Assembly (NCBI RefSeq): GCF_902686445.1
Contig: NC_062213.1
Coordinates: 7,375,241 to 7,439,240 of the forward strand
Direction: 5' to 3'
Length of the DNA stretch: 64,000 nucleotides
DNA from: Sciurus carolinensis
Taxonomy: Eukaryota > Chordata > Mammalia > Rodentia > Sciuridae
Notes under the pieces: generated by a model
The model's database searches: none
Seen by the model: the letters and a program-made list of their open reading frames with translations, nothing else
Told to the model about the DNA's origin: nothing
Shown: piece after piece, positions 34,095 through 45,784 of the stretch
Layout: each line of letters begins with the position of its first letter
Position numbering within the stretch: the stretch's first letter is position 1
Translations under genes and position numbers: made by a program

Positions 34095-34280
34095 CCATCC
34101 ATCTCTTTCCATTCATGTATTTATCTGCAAACTTTTATTAAGCACCTTCCCTAGGTCACACACAAAGTTTAAAGCTAGAGAAATTAAAATCAAAGCCCAT
34201 GACCCCTTGTTTCCTTCTAGAACTTTCCACCTACTTAGACATAGACATGTAAGCAGACAAGAATGGGGCATGTGACTGAT
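34095..34280 (-). mobile_element. L2 LINE 3' end
   Basis: The plus strand reads 'tccatccatctctttccattcatgtatttatctgcaaacttttattaagcacc'. Further on come 'ccccttgtttccttctagaactttccacc' and 'acatgtaagcagacaag'. This is the reversed L2 terminus ('attcaacaaatatttattgagcacc ... ccctgccctcatggagcttacattctag ... agacag'). Confidence 0.55.
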
Positions 34281-34324
34281 CAGCATGATCCAGAGTAAAC
34301 AATAAAGGTTGTTACCTGGATCTC

Positions 34325-34500
34325 TGGAGTCACACTGCATTCAGATCCAGGCATATACTTACTAGTCTCTGAAGTCTTAGAACTTCTCGGAACCTCAGTT
34401 CTTATCTCTAAAATGGTAATGACCACACTACAGGTACTAGGAACTTCTGGGGACAAAGTTTTATACAGTTTCCTATCTGTAAGAGTTTAACCCTATTCCT
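34325..34500 (-). mobile_element. MIR SINE fragment
   Basis: The plus strand shows 'ggagtcacactgcattcagatccaggc', then 'gaacttctcggaacctcagttcttatctctaaaatggtaatgacc'. This is the reversed MIR 3' half ('...cctcagtttcctcatctgtaaaatgggg'). Confidence 0.75.
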
Positions 34501-36511
34501 GGTAGTAAATAGCACTTGTTCTATCTCATTATTATTACTGTTGTTCTTATGATTAGTTAGTAGTAATGGTAGAAAAGATGTAGATCTTCTGACATTGTCA
34601 GAGGAAACAGCTCTCAGGGGGCCTGGAGAAGCCAAGAAGGCCTGAAGCCAGTGTAGCAAGTAGGCAGGGTGGAGAAAGACAAGGCAGGAGACAGAACAAC
34701 AGCCTAAGTTACATGTGATTATAGTACAGATCCTGCAATTAAGGGCCAGAGAACTCCTTGGTGTGTGTTTGCCTTGGTGTTTGTTTTACCCAGAGAATTA
34801 GTCACAGACACTGGAAGAATAATAAATCAGTCTGTATCATTGAAGCATAAAAGAGGACAGAAGGGGAAAGATGAGGTGTGGCAGACATGGAGGGCAAGGT
34901 CTAGGGGCCACACCATTCAGAGTAAAGGATCCTGTCTGTTGATACTTAGGAAATCCCATGTTTTGAATAGTGGGGTGAACTGTTCTGGACTCCAGTCCTC
35001 TTTGGACCCCCAGATCCACCTACCTCAATGTTGTTCTGAACATCAAGCAGACACATGCCTTCCGTCCATGTGGCGATTCTGGCAGTTGCCAAAGGTGAGA
35101 CATGCTTGAGGCTTGATTGTGCGGGCCAGGCTGAAAGGTTCTTTCCTACCTGCACTTAGGGAGTTTCTTAACCAAGTGAATCGGGGCTTTTTTCTGAAAC
35201 TTAGGAAATTAAACAACGTCAGTTAGAGCTTAATCAGAGAAGCAGAGGCAGGTGTCCCTGTGTGGACACACACACTTGAACAGGGAATGGTCCTAGAAAT
35301 TTGACTTCGTTCAGTTGCAGATGCTAGTAATGCTAGTGTTTCAGCAAGTGACTTAAAGGCTTGAGGTCCAGAGGGCAGACAGACTGTTCAGGAAGGAGAG
35401 ATGGAGGTAAAGCGGGAAGAGCAAAGAGGTGCTGGGACCTCTGGGGCAAGCTAACGGATCTCGACACTGCTGTGTCTGGAGGAGCCGTGGACTCCTTCCC
35501 TCACACCTGACCCAGGAACCAGGAGCTGGAGGAAGCAGCAGACATGGGGAGGTGGAGCAGACACGGGTCCCTGCCACTGCCCTGCACTGTCAAGGTGGAT
35601 GAGCAGGTGAGTGACAACCCATGAGCTGACCCTTCTCTTCCACCCTCCAGTGGTGTCACCAATGAACCCTGTTTCAGGACCGCCCTGGCTTTCACAGTGA
35701 AAGTCCTACGCCAGGGAAATCCCAGAGTTCTGGGCAAACCAAGATGCATGGTCACCTTGCCTGCAAATCTTGCACCAGAATCTCTCTTATTGCTTTTACC
35801 CAATATAAATAAAAAGCGGTTTCTGGACAAGGTAGTTCATTCTTGACTGGTAACACATTAAAAAAATAAACCCACAGAAACTAGTTAATGGGTGTCTCTT
35901 TTTAACCCTCTAATAGCTATTAAAATTGCAATAGAATATTTTATCAAACAAAAATAATACATAAAAACAGGATAAAGAATGTAAGTAGCTAAGAATTTTT
36001 TTCCTTACTGTGTTTTCAATCATTACTTAACCAAATCCTCTACTGCCTTTCTATTTATAACTCCCTCCAATTTCCTGTGCTTTGAGATTAAAGAGCGCTA
36101 TGTCCCAAGGCCATCGATAGTCTCTGATGGATTATGGGCAGCTGCTGCACTGAAGTCCTTGTGGACATTCTTCCTTCTGTCTTTTTCACTGAGCCTGTTG
36201 ATGGAAGCTCTGCCTCACGTGGATACTTCAGTCCATCACTGATGCATCCGAACGGGTGGAGTCCGATGCCTTTTATTCCTACTTCCTATTTGTCCTAATT
36301 ATGGGGAAGTGCTCATTCGGGTCGGAGCATATATAATTGAGGCAAGACAACTTTGCCTCTCTCCTCTACCTCCAGCATTTATTCCCAGCAGGAAGCAGCT
36401 GCCTCACTTCACAGGGAGAATGGAGAGCCTTTGGTTTCCATTGGTTCCATGAAGCATTCTGGGATAAGGACATGGATGCTTACCACCCTAAACCTGAGGG
36501 AGAAGGTGTTG
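34501..36511. other. Unique sequence
   Basis: No confident repeat. The 36030-36330 part is repeat-free, mixed GC/AT sequence with scattered E-box (CAGCTG, CACGTG) and homeodomain-like words, a weaker enhancer candidate than 26.1-26.5 kb. Minus frames of 74-109 codons near 35353-35830 are not recognisable. Confidence 0.4.
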
Positions 36512-36516
36512 GGGAA

Positions 36517-36962
36517 TGTTTTAGTCAGCTCTTTTGCTGCTGTGACTAAATGATCTGACCAGCACAATTATAGAGGAGGAAAGGTTTTAGAGGGCTCACA
36601 GTTTCAGAGGTTCTAGTCCATAGAGGCCAGCTCCATTTCTCAAAACTCCAGGTGAGGCTGAACATCATAGCAGGAGAGAGTGGTGGAGGGAAGCAGCTTA
36701 CATCACAGTGATCAGGAAGCAGAGAGAGAGAGACTCCACGCTCCAGATACAAATTTATACCCCATAGCCATACCCCAATGAACTACTTCCTCCAGCCACA
36801 CCCACCTGCCTCCAGTTACCACTCAGTTAATTCCATTAGGGATTAATGGATTAATTCACTGCTTGGGTTAAGGCTTGCACAACCCAATCATTTCTCCTCT
36901 GAACCTTCCTGCATTGTCTCACATGTGAACTTCTGGGGACACCTCACATCCAATCCATAACA
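36517..36962 (-). mobile_element. Solo MaLR-type LTR (MST/MLT1-like) with intact target duplication
   Basis: A 446-bp LTR bounded by TG...CA. On the minus strand it starts TGTTATGGATTGGATGTGAG and continues with 'gacaatgcaggaaggttcag', 'gaaatgattgggttgtg', 'cagtgaattaatcc' and 'taactgagtggtaactgg'. These are diagnostic of the MST/THE1-like ERVL-MaLR LTR family. A perfect 5-bp duplication GGGAA lies at 36512-36516 and 36963-36967, matching the 5-bp target duplications of MaLRs. No internal region remains, so it is the product of LTR-LTR recombination. Confidence 0.95.
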
Positions 36963-36967
36963 GGGAA

Positions 36968-37635
36968 GTACTGGTTATTGGATCTATAGATCTCTAACTA
37001 TTGGATCCATTAAATGTACAGATGTAAGAGACCTAAATCTTTCAGACATGATTTCTGACCACAACTGTAGCCTTAGGCAAGAACACTCAGCTACGCCTTC
37101 CCAAACTCTGTTATCTTCCCACCTTAGCTGGTGCTTCCTATTGGCTAAACCCAACCTGAAGCAGGAGAGAGAAGAAGCAGTCATTTGGAGTTGGCTTCCC
37201 AGGGCACAGAGTAGTATGGGAACGAGAAAGGCTAAAGGAGAACACGAGGCTTCCACTTCCTAAGTATGTTCACACGGAGTTTTTCTGATTTCTAATAAAT
37301 AGGGAACTATCTTAGCAGTTCAGTTACAAACTCCATTGATTAAGCCCTCCAAACCTTTCGTAGTCCAGTTAACATGGTCATCTATGCAAGCCCTATAATT
37401 TCACAACACATTCAGATCAATATGCCCTTAAAGGGTTCATGCTTTATTTTCTCTAAATATATTTTCAACAAATGAAAATAGACCATTGGTCCTCATATCT
37501 GCATTCAGAATCTATGCTTTGGGACAATATAGCTAATGAGATCATATAAAAATGCATTACTAATAATTGTCCCAATTAAGCCCCTTGAGCCTAAGAGTAA
37601 CTGGCAGGGCAACCCAGAGAGGATGTCATCCATGG
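36968..37635. other. Unique sequence
   Basis: No element identified right of the solo LTR. Overlapping frames at 36984-37263 on both strands are not coding-like. Confidence 0.4.
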
Positions 37636-37639
37636 TGTT

Positions 37640-37790
37640 AAGAGCTGAGAAAGCTGTGGCTGGACCCTGGCTGTCCCTTAGAGTCCAGGACCCTGGTCAA
37701 GTCACCTCACCTCTCCAGTTGGTTTTCTCACCTTCTCACAGAAATATAATTCCTTGTTGTGGTTACAAATTATGAATAAAAATGGATAAA
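37640..37790 (-). mobile_element. MIR SINE fragment
   Basis: The plus strand reads 'agctgtggctggaccctggctgtcc' and 'gaccctggtcaagtcacctcacctctccag'. It ends in 'ggttttctcaccttctcac'. This is the reversed MIR 3' half ('tgtgaccttgggcaagtcacttaacctctctg...cagtttcctcatctg'). Confidence 0.7.
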
Positions 37791-38625
37791 AAAACTATTT
37801 AGAAATAGGCAAAAAATCATATCGGCGTCTAATAAGGACTTACTGATTATTAATGGACATTAAGTTGTTGCAACTGAGTGGCAGTTTTTGGAAAGGTTCA
37901 AACTTGTGTACATATGTTTTGTGGAAGAGAAAAAAAATTACAAAAATCACCTTGTAATTTTTTAAAAAACCACTAGGTATATGCATCATTATCTCCATTT
38001 TATGATAATAATGTATATTTTAGTATTTGTCTGTACAGATGCTTTACTATCTTTGCTGGGTTCTCTGAAGAGTTCTGAGAGAGATGCATACCATTTTTAT
38101 TTTTTTATAGTTGATCAATGAGAAAAATCCAAGGGGCAGTTTATTAATAGAAGAAGTCAGACCAGAAAACAAGGTGCCTAAAGTCCAGGCTAAATCCATA
38201 ATATGGCATTCACCCTGGAGGACATGCATGAAAACCTACCTACTCTGCAAGTCAATACTACTTTCATATCTTCCCAAATAGAGACCTCGTTCAATCCCTA
38301 CCTCGGTCCTGTGTCAGTTCTTTAAACTTGACTGTAACCATACCCACATGACTGAGCTGATATTTTAAATTAACTACAGATGTGAACACACAAGACAGTT
38401 CCTGGCATGTACAAGCGTTGCTCCCTAAATACCACTGGAAGTCCGATCTTCACCTGAAGATTCTGGAGATCTTCCTTCAATACTTCCGACTGAGCCTTCC
38501 TGACCACAGTTTGCATTTACTTTTTTTATTTCTGAAGATCTTCCTGACTTGATCCCTCCTCTTTCCATTCTCCCACTGGCCTAGTCTTCTTCCGGTCATA
38601 ATGGCATTCACTGTGCAGACGCTGA
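37791..38625. other. Unique AT-rich sequence
   Basis: No element identified. Confidence 0.4.
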
Positions 38626-38629
38626 AAGA

Positions 38630-38800
38630 TAAAGCTGCCATTCCTAAGTGCTTACTATCTGCCAGCACAGTGCTGTTCTGGAATCATTATCTCACTTAAT
38701 TCACAACAGCCTGACATATCATCATTCCCATTTTGAAGATGTAGAAACTGAAGTTTGGAGGCATAGGTGAACTCAGTCGCTCACCCACTGACCTGCTGAG
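38630..38800 (+). mobile_element. MIR SINE, nearly full length
   Basis: 'taagtgcttactatctgccagcacagtgctgttctggaatcattatctcacttaattcacaacagcc' is followed by 'cattcccattttgaagatgtagaaactgaagtttggag'. The landmarks run in MIR order from the core to beyond the 'gaaactgaggc' region. Confidence 0.85.
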
Positions 38801-39510
38801 CGCCTGCACCCCGTGCGCCACGCTGCTCAGGCTGGCAGACCTGCCTCTGTGGAGCTCTTCTTCTGCATTTGTGCTTCTCCCCCTTGCTCAAGTCACACAG
38901 TCAATGAGCAGCGGGAGTCAGATTCGATTAGTTCTCTTTCATTCCAAACCCTGTGCTCGCCATCTCTGGACTGGTGCTCTCCATGCACTGGGTTGACTGC
39001 TCTCCAGAGACCCCTGTCTTTGAAGACCCCACACACATTCCATCAGGAAGGAGAAAACTCTGCACTGGCATCTGCAGGCCACCATGGCTGGAGGAATCAG
39101 AAATGGCCACTTTCCAGCCGTTGCTGCTTCATATAATCTTAGAAAAATAATTATTTGTACTTACTCACTTTTGGAGCTTTTCCATGTCTGTGGGATGAGG
39201 AAAGAAACTTTGACTTTCTTCTTTGGCTTGTTCCATTTGTTTGTCACTTATAAACTCTTTCTCTGCTCAGTCACTGGGAGGCAGCATGATGTCACTCTAA
39301 GAGTGCTCTCTTGGACGTCAAGACCTGTGTTCCATCTGGGCTGTGATAGGGCTGGTGATGATGGGGATGAAGGCAGAGATGCTGCCTCCATTACTGTCTG
39401 TGGCCAAATGTGGCCTTCTCAACGTCACCTTCTCTGGGCAACCATAACTCTCTTTATCCTATTTATCACAGTTATCATTTCTAGCTGATACTCTATCATA
39501 CACGTCTTTG
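38801..39510. other. Unique sequence
   Basis: No confident element. Overlapping frames (107, 65 and 134 codons plus, 60 minus) are of the GC-driven type. The 39310-39480 part has faint MIR-like wording, too weak to call. Confidence 0.4.
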
Positions 39511-39514
39511 CTTT

Positions 39515-39640
39515 TGTAGTGGATGATCTTTCTCCTACTAGAATAGAAGCTCCCTGGAGACCAGGACTTGGTCTCCTTTATTCTGTTAGTACCAAAAGTA
39601 CCCAGACTGGTAGCTGGCAGTCAATAGATGATTAACGAAT
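39515..39640 (+). mobile_element. L2 LINE 3' end
   Basis: 'ctactagaatagaagctccctggagaccaggacttggtctcctttattctgtta' is followed by 'gtagctggcagtcaatagatgattaacgaat'. This is the L2 terminal region ('actagactgtaagctccatgagggcagggacc ... cacatagtaggtgctcaataaat'). Confidence 0.75.
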
Positions 39641-39750
39641 ACCTTTCATTTAGAATCCACCATCCACCAGGCACCGTGCTAGGGGTCCTTGGGCATTATT
39701 CTCTCACAGAATGTTAACAATCCTATGAAAAAATTGCTTATTGTCTCTAT
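39641..39750 (+). mobile_element. MIR SINE fragment
   Basis: 'tttcatttagaatccaccatccaccaggcaccgtgctaggggtccttgggcattattctctcacagaatgttaacaatcctatgaa' follows the MIR core (position of 'ccaggcactgtgctaagc...aacaaccctatga'). Confidence 0.65.
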
Positions 39751-39754
39751 GCTT

Positions 39755-39838
39755 TTCTTAAATGTGCTTATGAATGCATTATAGTCATACACAACAGTGG
39801 GGTCCATTTTGACATATTAATAAATTCTTATACCACTA
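39755..39838 (-). mobile_element. Very short LINE-1 3' terminus
   Basis: The plus strand 'atgaatgcattatagtcatacacaacagtggggtccattttgacat' is the reversed L1 3' UTR also seen at 420-710 and 18240. Only ~80 bp remains. Confidence 0.55.
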
Positions 39839-39958
39839 TAAAATCATGAACCTGGAGTATACAGAACTGGGGAGCTTGCTGGGGGCATGCAGCTCCTGAA
39901 CGATGCAGGATTCAATCCAACCTGGTAGCCACTCCCCTGCACTGCCAAGAATTTTGGG

Positions 39959-40410
39959 TGTTGGGACTAATGACATGTTAACTAACTCAGGCTGACTCCT
40001 TACTCCCTGGCGAGTGAGCAGGATCAAGTCCTCAAAGGCGGTTTCAATAGTTAATGACGATAAACCAGCCCACCATCAGGGATTGGTTAACAACAGTTCC
40101 GCGAACGTGATCAACGCGTGCTTGCCATATAGTCCAATGGGACTCTTGCCTGCGTGAACACCCCATGCCTTGCTGACCTTTAAGCTGATTGGTTCCCGCC
40201 TAGCCCCCACCCTACATGAAAGCTGTGTGACTTCCTCAATAAACGAGTTCCTGCTGTGATGGGTCTCCCTGACGCGTCTGATTGTCCTCCGCCTGGAGGG
40301 CTGGGAGCGGGCGGTCAGTGGGCCCTACCTATCCTGGTCTGACCTTGTTGGGGAGTGCCCCCTTCCCTTGTCGCTGGTCGAGAAGGGCAAGGGGGCTTAA
40401 GACCCCGACA
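39959..40410 (+). mobile_element. Solo LTR of a class II (ERVK/IAP-like) endogenous retrovirus, intact ends and TSD
   Basis: A 452-bp LTR beginning TGTTGGGAC and ending CCCCGACA, near-perfect terminal inverted repeats typical of betaretrovirus-like class II ERVs. A perfect 6-bp duplication TTTGGG lies at 39953-39958 and 40411-40416; six bases is the class II target length. A polyadenylation signal AATAAA is at 40238-40243, followed by a CpG-containing R/U5. CpG dinucleotides are still common, suggesting relatively recent insertion. No internal region or second LTR is present, so it formed by recombination between the two LTRs. No coding potential. Confidence 0.93.
40238..40243 (+). promoter_or_regulatory. 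LTR polyadenylation signal
   Basis: AATAAA within the solo LTR, about 170 bp before its 3' end, at the expected R-region position. It fixes the LTR's orientation as plus. Confidence 0.75.
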
Positions 40411-40416
40411 TTTGGG

Positions 40417-43400
40417 CAGTTGTACCACCTCTGAGACTCAGTTTCATCATCTGTACAGTGGGGGGCGGTTTGGTGACTTTTCTGAGTTACCAGGCTGCTG
40501 TCACCCAGCTGAATTCTACATTCCACCAAATCTCAAGCACTCTCAAAACGTCAGTAGGCTGTTTACTGTAGAAGGCTTTAGGGATTCTATGGGGTGAAAG
40601 TTGGTCCTTGAAGGAAACACAAAAATCACCCAGAATAAGAGGAAAACAGATTTTGACTCCAGGGGTAGAAACCAATGGCAGGAACATGGCTGCTAGTGGC
40701 CAAGGTTGCAGAGATGAATTTCAGGGAGGTTTCTAAAAGGAGGAGTAGCAGAGGATTATGGACATTTTTGCTCTACCACTGTGTTGAAATAGACCAAGTG
40801 AGCAAATTAAAATGTATTCCACAAGGAAAACTGGGCACACTCTACACCCTTACAGCCTTCCCCTCTAAACTGGAGGTGAGGTGTCTTCCCATTGCTCAGT
40901 CTAAATCCTTGGGAACTTCCATGATATTTTTCCTTCCGTGCAAGCCTTCAAACTCATCAAGTATCATATTGGCACTAATTTCAAATTTCATCCAAAATTC
41001 AAGCATTTCCTCTTACTTATACTACTATCACTTTGGTTTATGTCACCTTCACCTGCTTCCTGAAAGTTAGTCCCTCTGGGGGCCCTCCGAGAACTTTAGA
41101 ACCCACTTCAGAAATGTCCCTGCAAGCAGTGGGTTTCAGGGACAGTTCTCCATTGGTCCATCATCACCCTATTCTTGAGTTCTCCTTTCTCGGGTTGGGC
41201 CTATGCTTGACTGAGCAGGTTCCTGTGATATAAGAAATGCCTTTAAGCAGAGCAGGTTAGGAATGAAGTCTCCCGGGGCTTCCTAGCAAAGTACCACAGT
41301 GCTATGTCTTAAAATACCAGGAACACACTAGGCCATTGTTCCGTTCCAGATCCCGAATCCCAGGCCAGGTCGGTGCTTCCTCTAAAACCTGTATTGGAGA
41401 CTCCTTCCCTGTCTCCTGCAGCTTCTGATATTTGCTGGCCATCCTTGCAATTCCTTGTTTTCTGGATGCACTGATCCAATCTCTGCCTCTATCATCATAT
41501 GTCCATCTCCTCTCTTTGTGTCTCTCTTCTTATAGGGACACCAAAAATACTGGAGTAGGGTGAACATCTGCTCCAATATGATCTGTTATTAACTAATAAC
41601 ATCTTCAAAAAACACATTTCCAAATAAGATCACCTTATTTGGGAGTTGGAACTTCTGCACATCTTCTTTGACATGTGGAAATTCAACCCACAACATATGG
41701 GAAGCTATAAGTGTGTTAAAAATCATTTACCATGCCTGCAGGTTAATACAGAGGTAAGCACAGGGTACACAGGACAAAATATTAACAGATTTAGGTTTTT
41801 ACCTTGACTGCTAAATTTAAGGATTGTCTGCAATGAAATTGCCCGGAGGGTGAGAAAAGTAAAAAGGCCAGTCCTGGGAGAACACAGGCCCCTGCCAACT
41901 CTGGAGCATGAAGAAGTGAACGTGTTGAGGCTGGGAACTCATTTGTGCTGGGATTTACTGCCTCATAGAAGGTCACATCAGCAGACTTAAAGGTGGATAC
42001 CTACCATTTCTGAGACACTCAGTCATCTCCAAGAACGGAGCCTGCAGGATTGGGACAGCCATGTTTTAATCTGCATGTCCATCTGTACAGCAGCCAGCTG
42101 TGCAGAATGTCTCAGTCTGCAGAGATGGCAAGTCAGGAGGGCACGCTGAAGCACCCCCTAATCCATCACTCCGGCTGGAGAGATGGCGATCCCAGGGCTG
42201 GTGCCTGTTTCTTCACCCCCATGTGCAACATGCACATCAGAAGAGCTCAACCCTTGGAAATTCTCTTCCCAAGAGGGGTCTGCTGCAGAGCAGATGTTTG
42301 CAAATCATTTAGCCTGTCGGTGATGAATTAGCTTTTAATGGCATTCCCGTGTACTTGTTATAAATCATTAAACATCCAACAGACTGTCTCCTGTCTTCCC
42401 AGACCTGGTCTGCTGGGGTTCCTAAGTAGCAAAAATGTAGTCACGGGGCAAGCTTGCTGCATGCAGTTGAAAATACTCCTACTTTCCTCCCTTGACTGCT
42501 GTCCAAACCCTTCCTTGGTGGCTTCTTCTCCACTCCCTTCTGCATCTGCCTCTCAACTCTCTATGCACTTGGCCTTCTCCCCACCTCCCCACCCTTCCCT
42601 CTGTCTTTTCCCAACCTACCTCACGACTTTCTATTACTCTTATCTCTCCTCCCTCCACACTTTCCCATACTTCTCTTTTTCCCCAATCCAAATCTTTCCC
42701 TGGCATTAAAAAGCTGTTTTCTTTTGATAAGCCTAGAGAGAGATCCACATGCTGACACAGTACGATTCTTAACACCAGTAATAAATTCGTGGTCAGTTCT
42801 TCCTGGAAATGCAGGAAATTAGAGTTGGGGTGGAGGAAGGGAGGGACAGGGAGCAAACCTGACCAGGAGACAGAAGCACCCCAAATCCACTGAAGAGCTT
42901 TAAGTGCTGACCATACAAGCTGGTGCACTGGTCACTGAAATCAGCAACGTGGTATCCTCATACCAGAGACGACATGCATGTTTTGGGGGGACATGTGGAT
43001 TTTGAGTCAGATAGCGCTCCCTTGCTAAAGAGAACTTGGGGAATTTCTGAGTGCCTACCCTGTAGCATCTCGGGTAATGCAAATAAGAGATTGCAGCACA
43101 CCACAGATTTTTCAGAAATAATAATCTTCTTTTTATTTTAGTATCTAGATAGTAAAGACAGGAAACATAGAGACAATAAAAGCCAAAATCAAACAACATT
43201 AGAAAGCAGCATTCATTCCCTGGGCATCTACAGAGCACTGCCGCATACCTGCCGTGCCAGGCCCGGTTCAGCCCAGGTCCCTGCTCACAGCACCATCTTC
43301 TGCTCAAAACCCCGCTGAAACCAAAAGCAGACGAAGTTTCACTTTGGCATATTCTCAGGTTGGCCTCATTCGAATCCAAGGCTATAACCACTGGCAAAAC

Positions 43401-45475
43401 TCTAGACCCTGCCTTCCTCACTTGGACCAGGGAGCCCTGGAGCCTGGAGAAACTTCAGTTTCCTCCTGCCCAAGTGTCCTGCTCAGCACGGGCTCTCTGC
43501 ACTGCAGCTCCAGGGTTGTCTCCGCCGTCCTCTGTGCCTGTCTGCAGGGTGCTCTGCTCCTGCACAGTGGTTCCTCTCTCTCACCTGTGTCTTCACACTC
43601 TCTCGCTGTCCGGAGTTTTCCTGTTGTGTGGACAAATGCGCTGATGCTCCTTCCCTTGAGGAAAGTGCCCCCACCACGCCCTCCCCTGTCTGCTCTTGAC
43701 ACTCTCTACACAGGTCCACCTCACCCTGGCACCTGGACAGAGCGCTCCGTGCTGGCCGCTGCCTTCCTGATGAGAACCTTCCTGGCTCACAGGTCACACC
43801 CTCTTCTTGGCCTTCAGTTGCCCTTTGGTTCCCATGACAGTCTCCTGCTCCAAGGCCTGCAGTGCCCTGGCCCCAGTCCTGTCACCGTTCAGGACACTTG
43901 TCTCCTCCTTCCTGTGCTCTAACATTCAACCCTCGGCCTGTAGGCACAAAAGTCCAAGGCCGGCCAGTTATCTCCCCTGAGTCCCAGGTTCTGGAATGCT
44001 CCACATCTGCAGAGTAGCTCTTTTTGATTACTTGCCTCAACTATGAAGGCAATGAGTAGAAATAAAGTCTCCGTGTAAAGACTAGCTCAAACTAGCTCTT
44101 TCTTGAGTCTATAAACTGCTACAAATGGCACCATTATCCTGCTAGGCACCCAGAGGCTGCAACGGACCTTGGGTGCCTCTGTCCTCCTCGGGCCTCACAC
44201 CTGTCTGTGGGATTGTTCCTTCAGCACTGGCTTTATAGCTCCTCCTCCGACTCCCCACCCTCACCCAGCTGTGTTCCAATGTCACCCCTCTGGTCCTGCA
44301 GTTTATTGCCATGGGCTTGAACTGTTCCCACAATTTCTTAAATGGCCTATCTTTAGTCTGCCCTTCCTGCCCCTCATCCCACGTTCAGGTGGCAACGTGT
44401 ATGGGCAGGGGCTCAGATGTCCCTCAGCTCCTGGAGATACATTGAATAACGACCAGCTCTTCAGCCTCTTGCTCAAACATCTTCGTGCTCTTTTCCAACC
44501 TATCTGTTCACATTTGGTAAGTGGCAAATGTGCTGTGTGATGCACATTTGCGTGTGCGTGTGTGTGCCCTATTTTTACATTGTCTCATGTATAGTGAGTG
44601 CTCATTCCATTTGGGTCCTCAAAACAAGTAACTGTTCTCAATATCACATAGAGAACCCTGAGTAGCAGTTTCCAGGTTCCTTAGACAACAAGGGGTGACC
44701 AGAAATACTTTGTTGAATTATTGTGATGATCCAGTTAGGTCATATGTTTGTAAAGTTCAGCCCAGTATCTACTAAGCACATTGTAAGCACATACTCCATT
44801 GATATTGTTTCCCTTCCCCACTCCAGGAGCCTAGGTGGTACAATCTAGAGTTTTAAAACTCAACTAGAAATACGTGCATTCATTAAAGTAGTTATTCAGC
44901 TGTTACAATATCAAGCAATGAGTTGTTAAAACCAGATGGAATGGCACAGAAAATAAAGGCTACAGGAGGGCAAAGAAAATGCTGCTTAAGCACAAAGGGG
45001 ACTGATAAGTTGGGAAGACAGACATTCAGCATGCACAGGGGATTGGTCCAGGGATCCCCCGCTCCAGACTCGTATAGGAAGAGGCAATGTGTGTAAACGG
45101 CACACATCCACCCACGTACTTAGATCTCCTCTAGATCATCCATAAACCTACTGCAATGTGAACACCACAGAAGTAGCAGGCTACCATATTGTTCAGGGAG
45201 CAACAAGAAAGAAGTCTGTATATATATGTGCAGTACAGATGCATTATAAAAAATATTTTGGTTAAATCCATAGGTGCAGAACCTGTAGGTATAGAGGACA
45301 GACCAAATATACATGCTGAAAATAAATTCAGTCTTCAATACAAAATCCAGCTGCCCTTTCTTACTAGGGTATTAGAAGATTCTTTCCAATCTCCATCTAC
45401 CTGCTTTTAGGAGGATAACATGTGGAAGCCTCTTTCCCAGTGGTAGTGACTGGCACTTGATCATTAATAGAACCA
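40417..45475. other. Unique sequence, long stretch without a named element
   Basis: No confident repeat, RNA gene or exon in about 5 kb. The 42480-42720 part is pyrimidine-rich on the plus strand. The 43250-43920 part is GC-rich, with a 222-codon plus frame (43254-43922) and 94-104-codon minus frames over the same bases; none is recognisable. Diverged L2 wording may exist around 43700-43920 but is below what I can support. Confidence 0.4.
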
Positions 45476-45479
45476 TGAC

Positions 45480-45640
45480 ATGCAGACTTCATATTTACAC
45501 CAGCCCTGTGATCTCCCCACTACACAAATGGGAAACTAAGAGCCAATTTCATTGCCCAAGATGCACAGCTGAAAGACAACACTGGCACACACTGGGATGC
45601 CAGTCTTCAAAGTCTTTGACTCTATGATGCAGATTTCTTC
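45480..45640 (+). mobile_element. MIR SINE fragment
   Basis: 'tacaccagccctgtgatctccccactacacaaatgggaaactaagagccaatttcattgcccaagatgcacagctg' matches the MIR 3' half ('ttacagatgaggaaactgaggc...cttgcccaaggtcacacagct'). A degenerate tail includes 'ctttgactct'. Confidence 0.75.
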
Positions 45641-45659
45641 ATATTACTCAGATTACATA

Positions 45660-45745
45660 TACACAGTCATGTATGTAAATGAATATTTGTGTGCATGCAT
45701 GTGCATGCCCGTGCCTGTGCACACACGTACATATGTTGTTTAGGA
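45660..45745. repeat. Alternating purine-pyrimidine (TG/CA/TA)-rich tract
   Basis: Imperfect TGCATG, CATGTG and CACACG words give a long nearly alternating purine-pyrimidine run. Such sequence can form Z-DNA under supercoiling. It is not a clean microsatellite. Confidence 0.6.
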
Positions 45746-45784
45746 CAGAGCCTGGCACACAAACATGTTCACCAGATATTTCCA

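Noticed and set aside
35220..35600. Possible old LTR or MER repeat ('taatcagagaagcagagg' and 'gggcagacagactg')
   Set aside because: Two weak landmarks only; not enough to name or bound an element.
43254..43922. 222-codon plus-strand open frame
   Set aside because: GC-rich, Ser/Pro/Leu-rich with no domain. 94- to 104-codon frames are open on the minus strand over the same bases. No similarity I can recognise.
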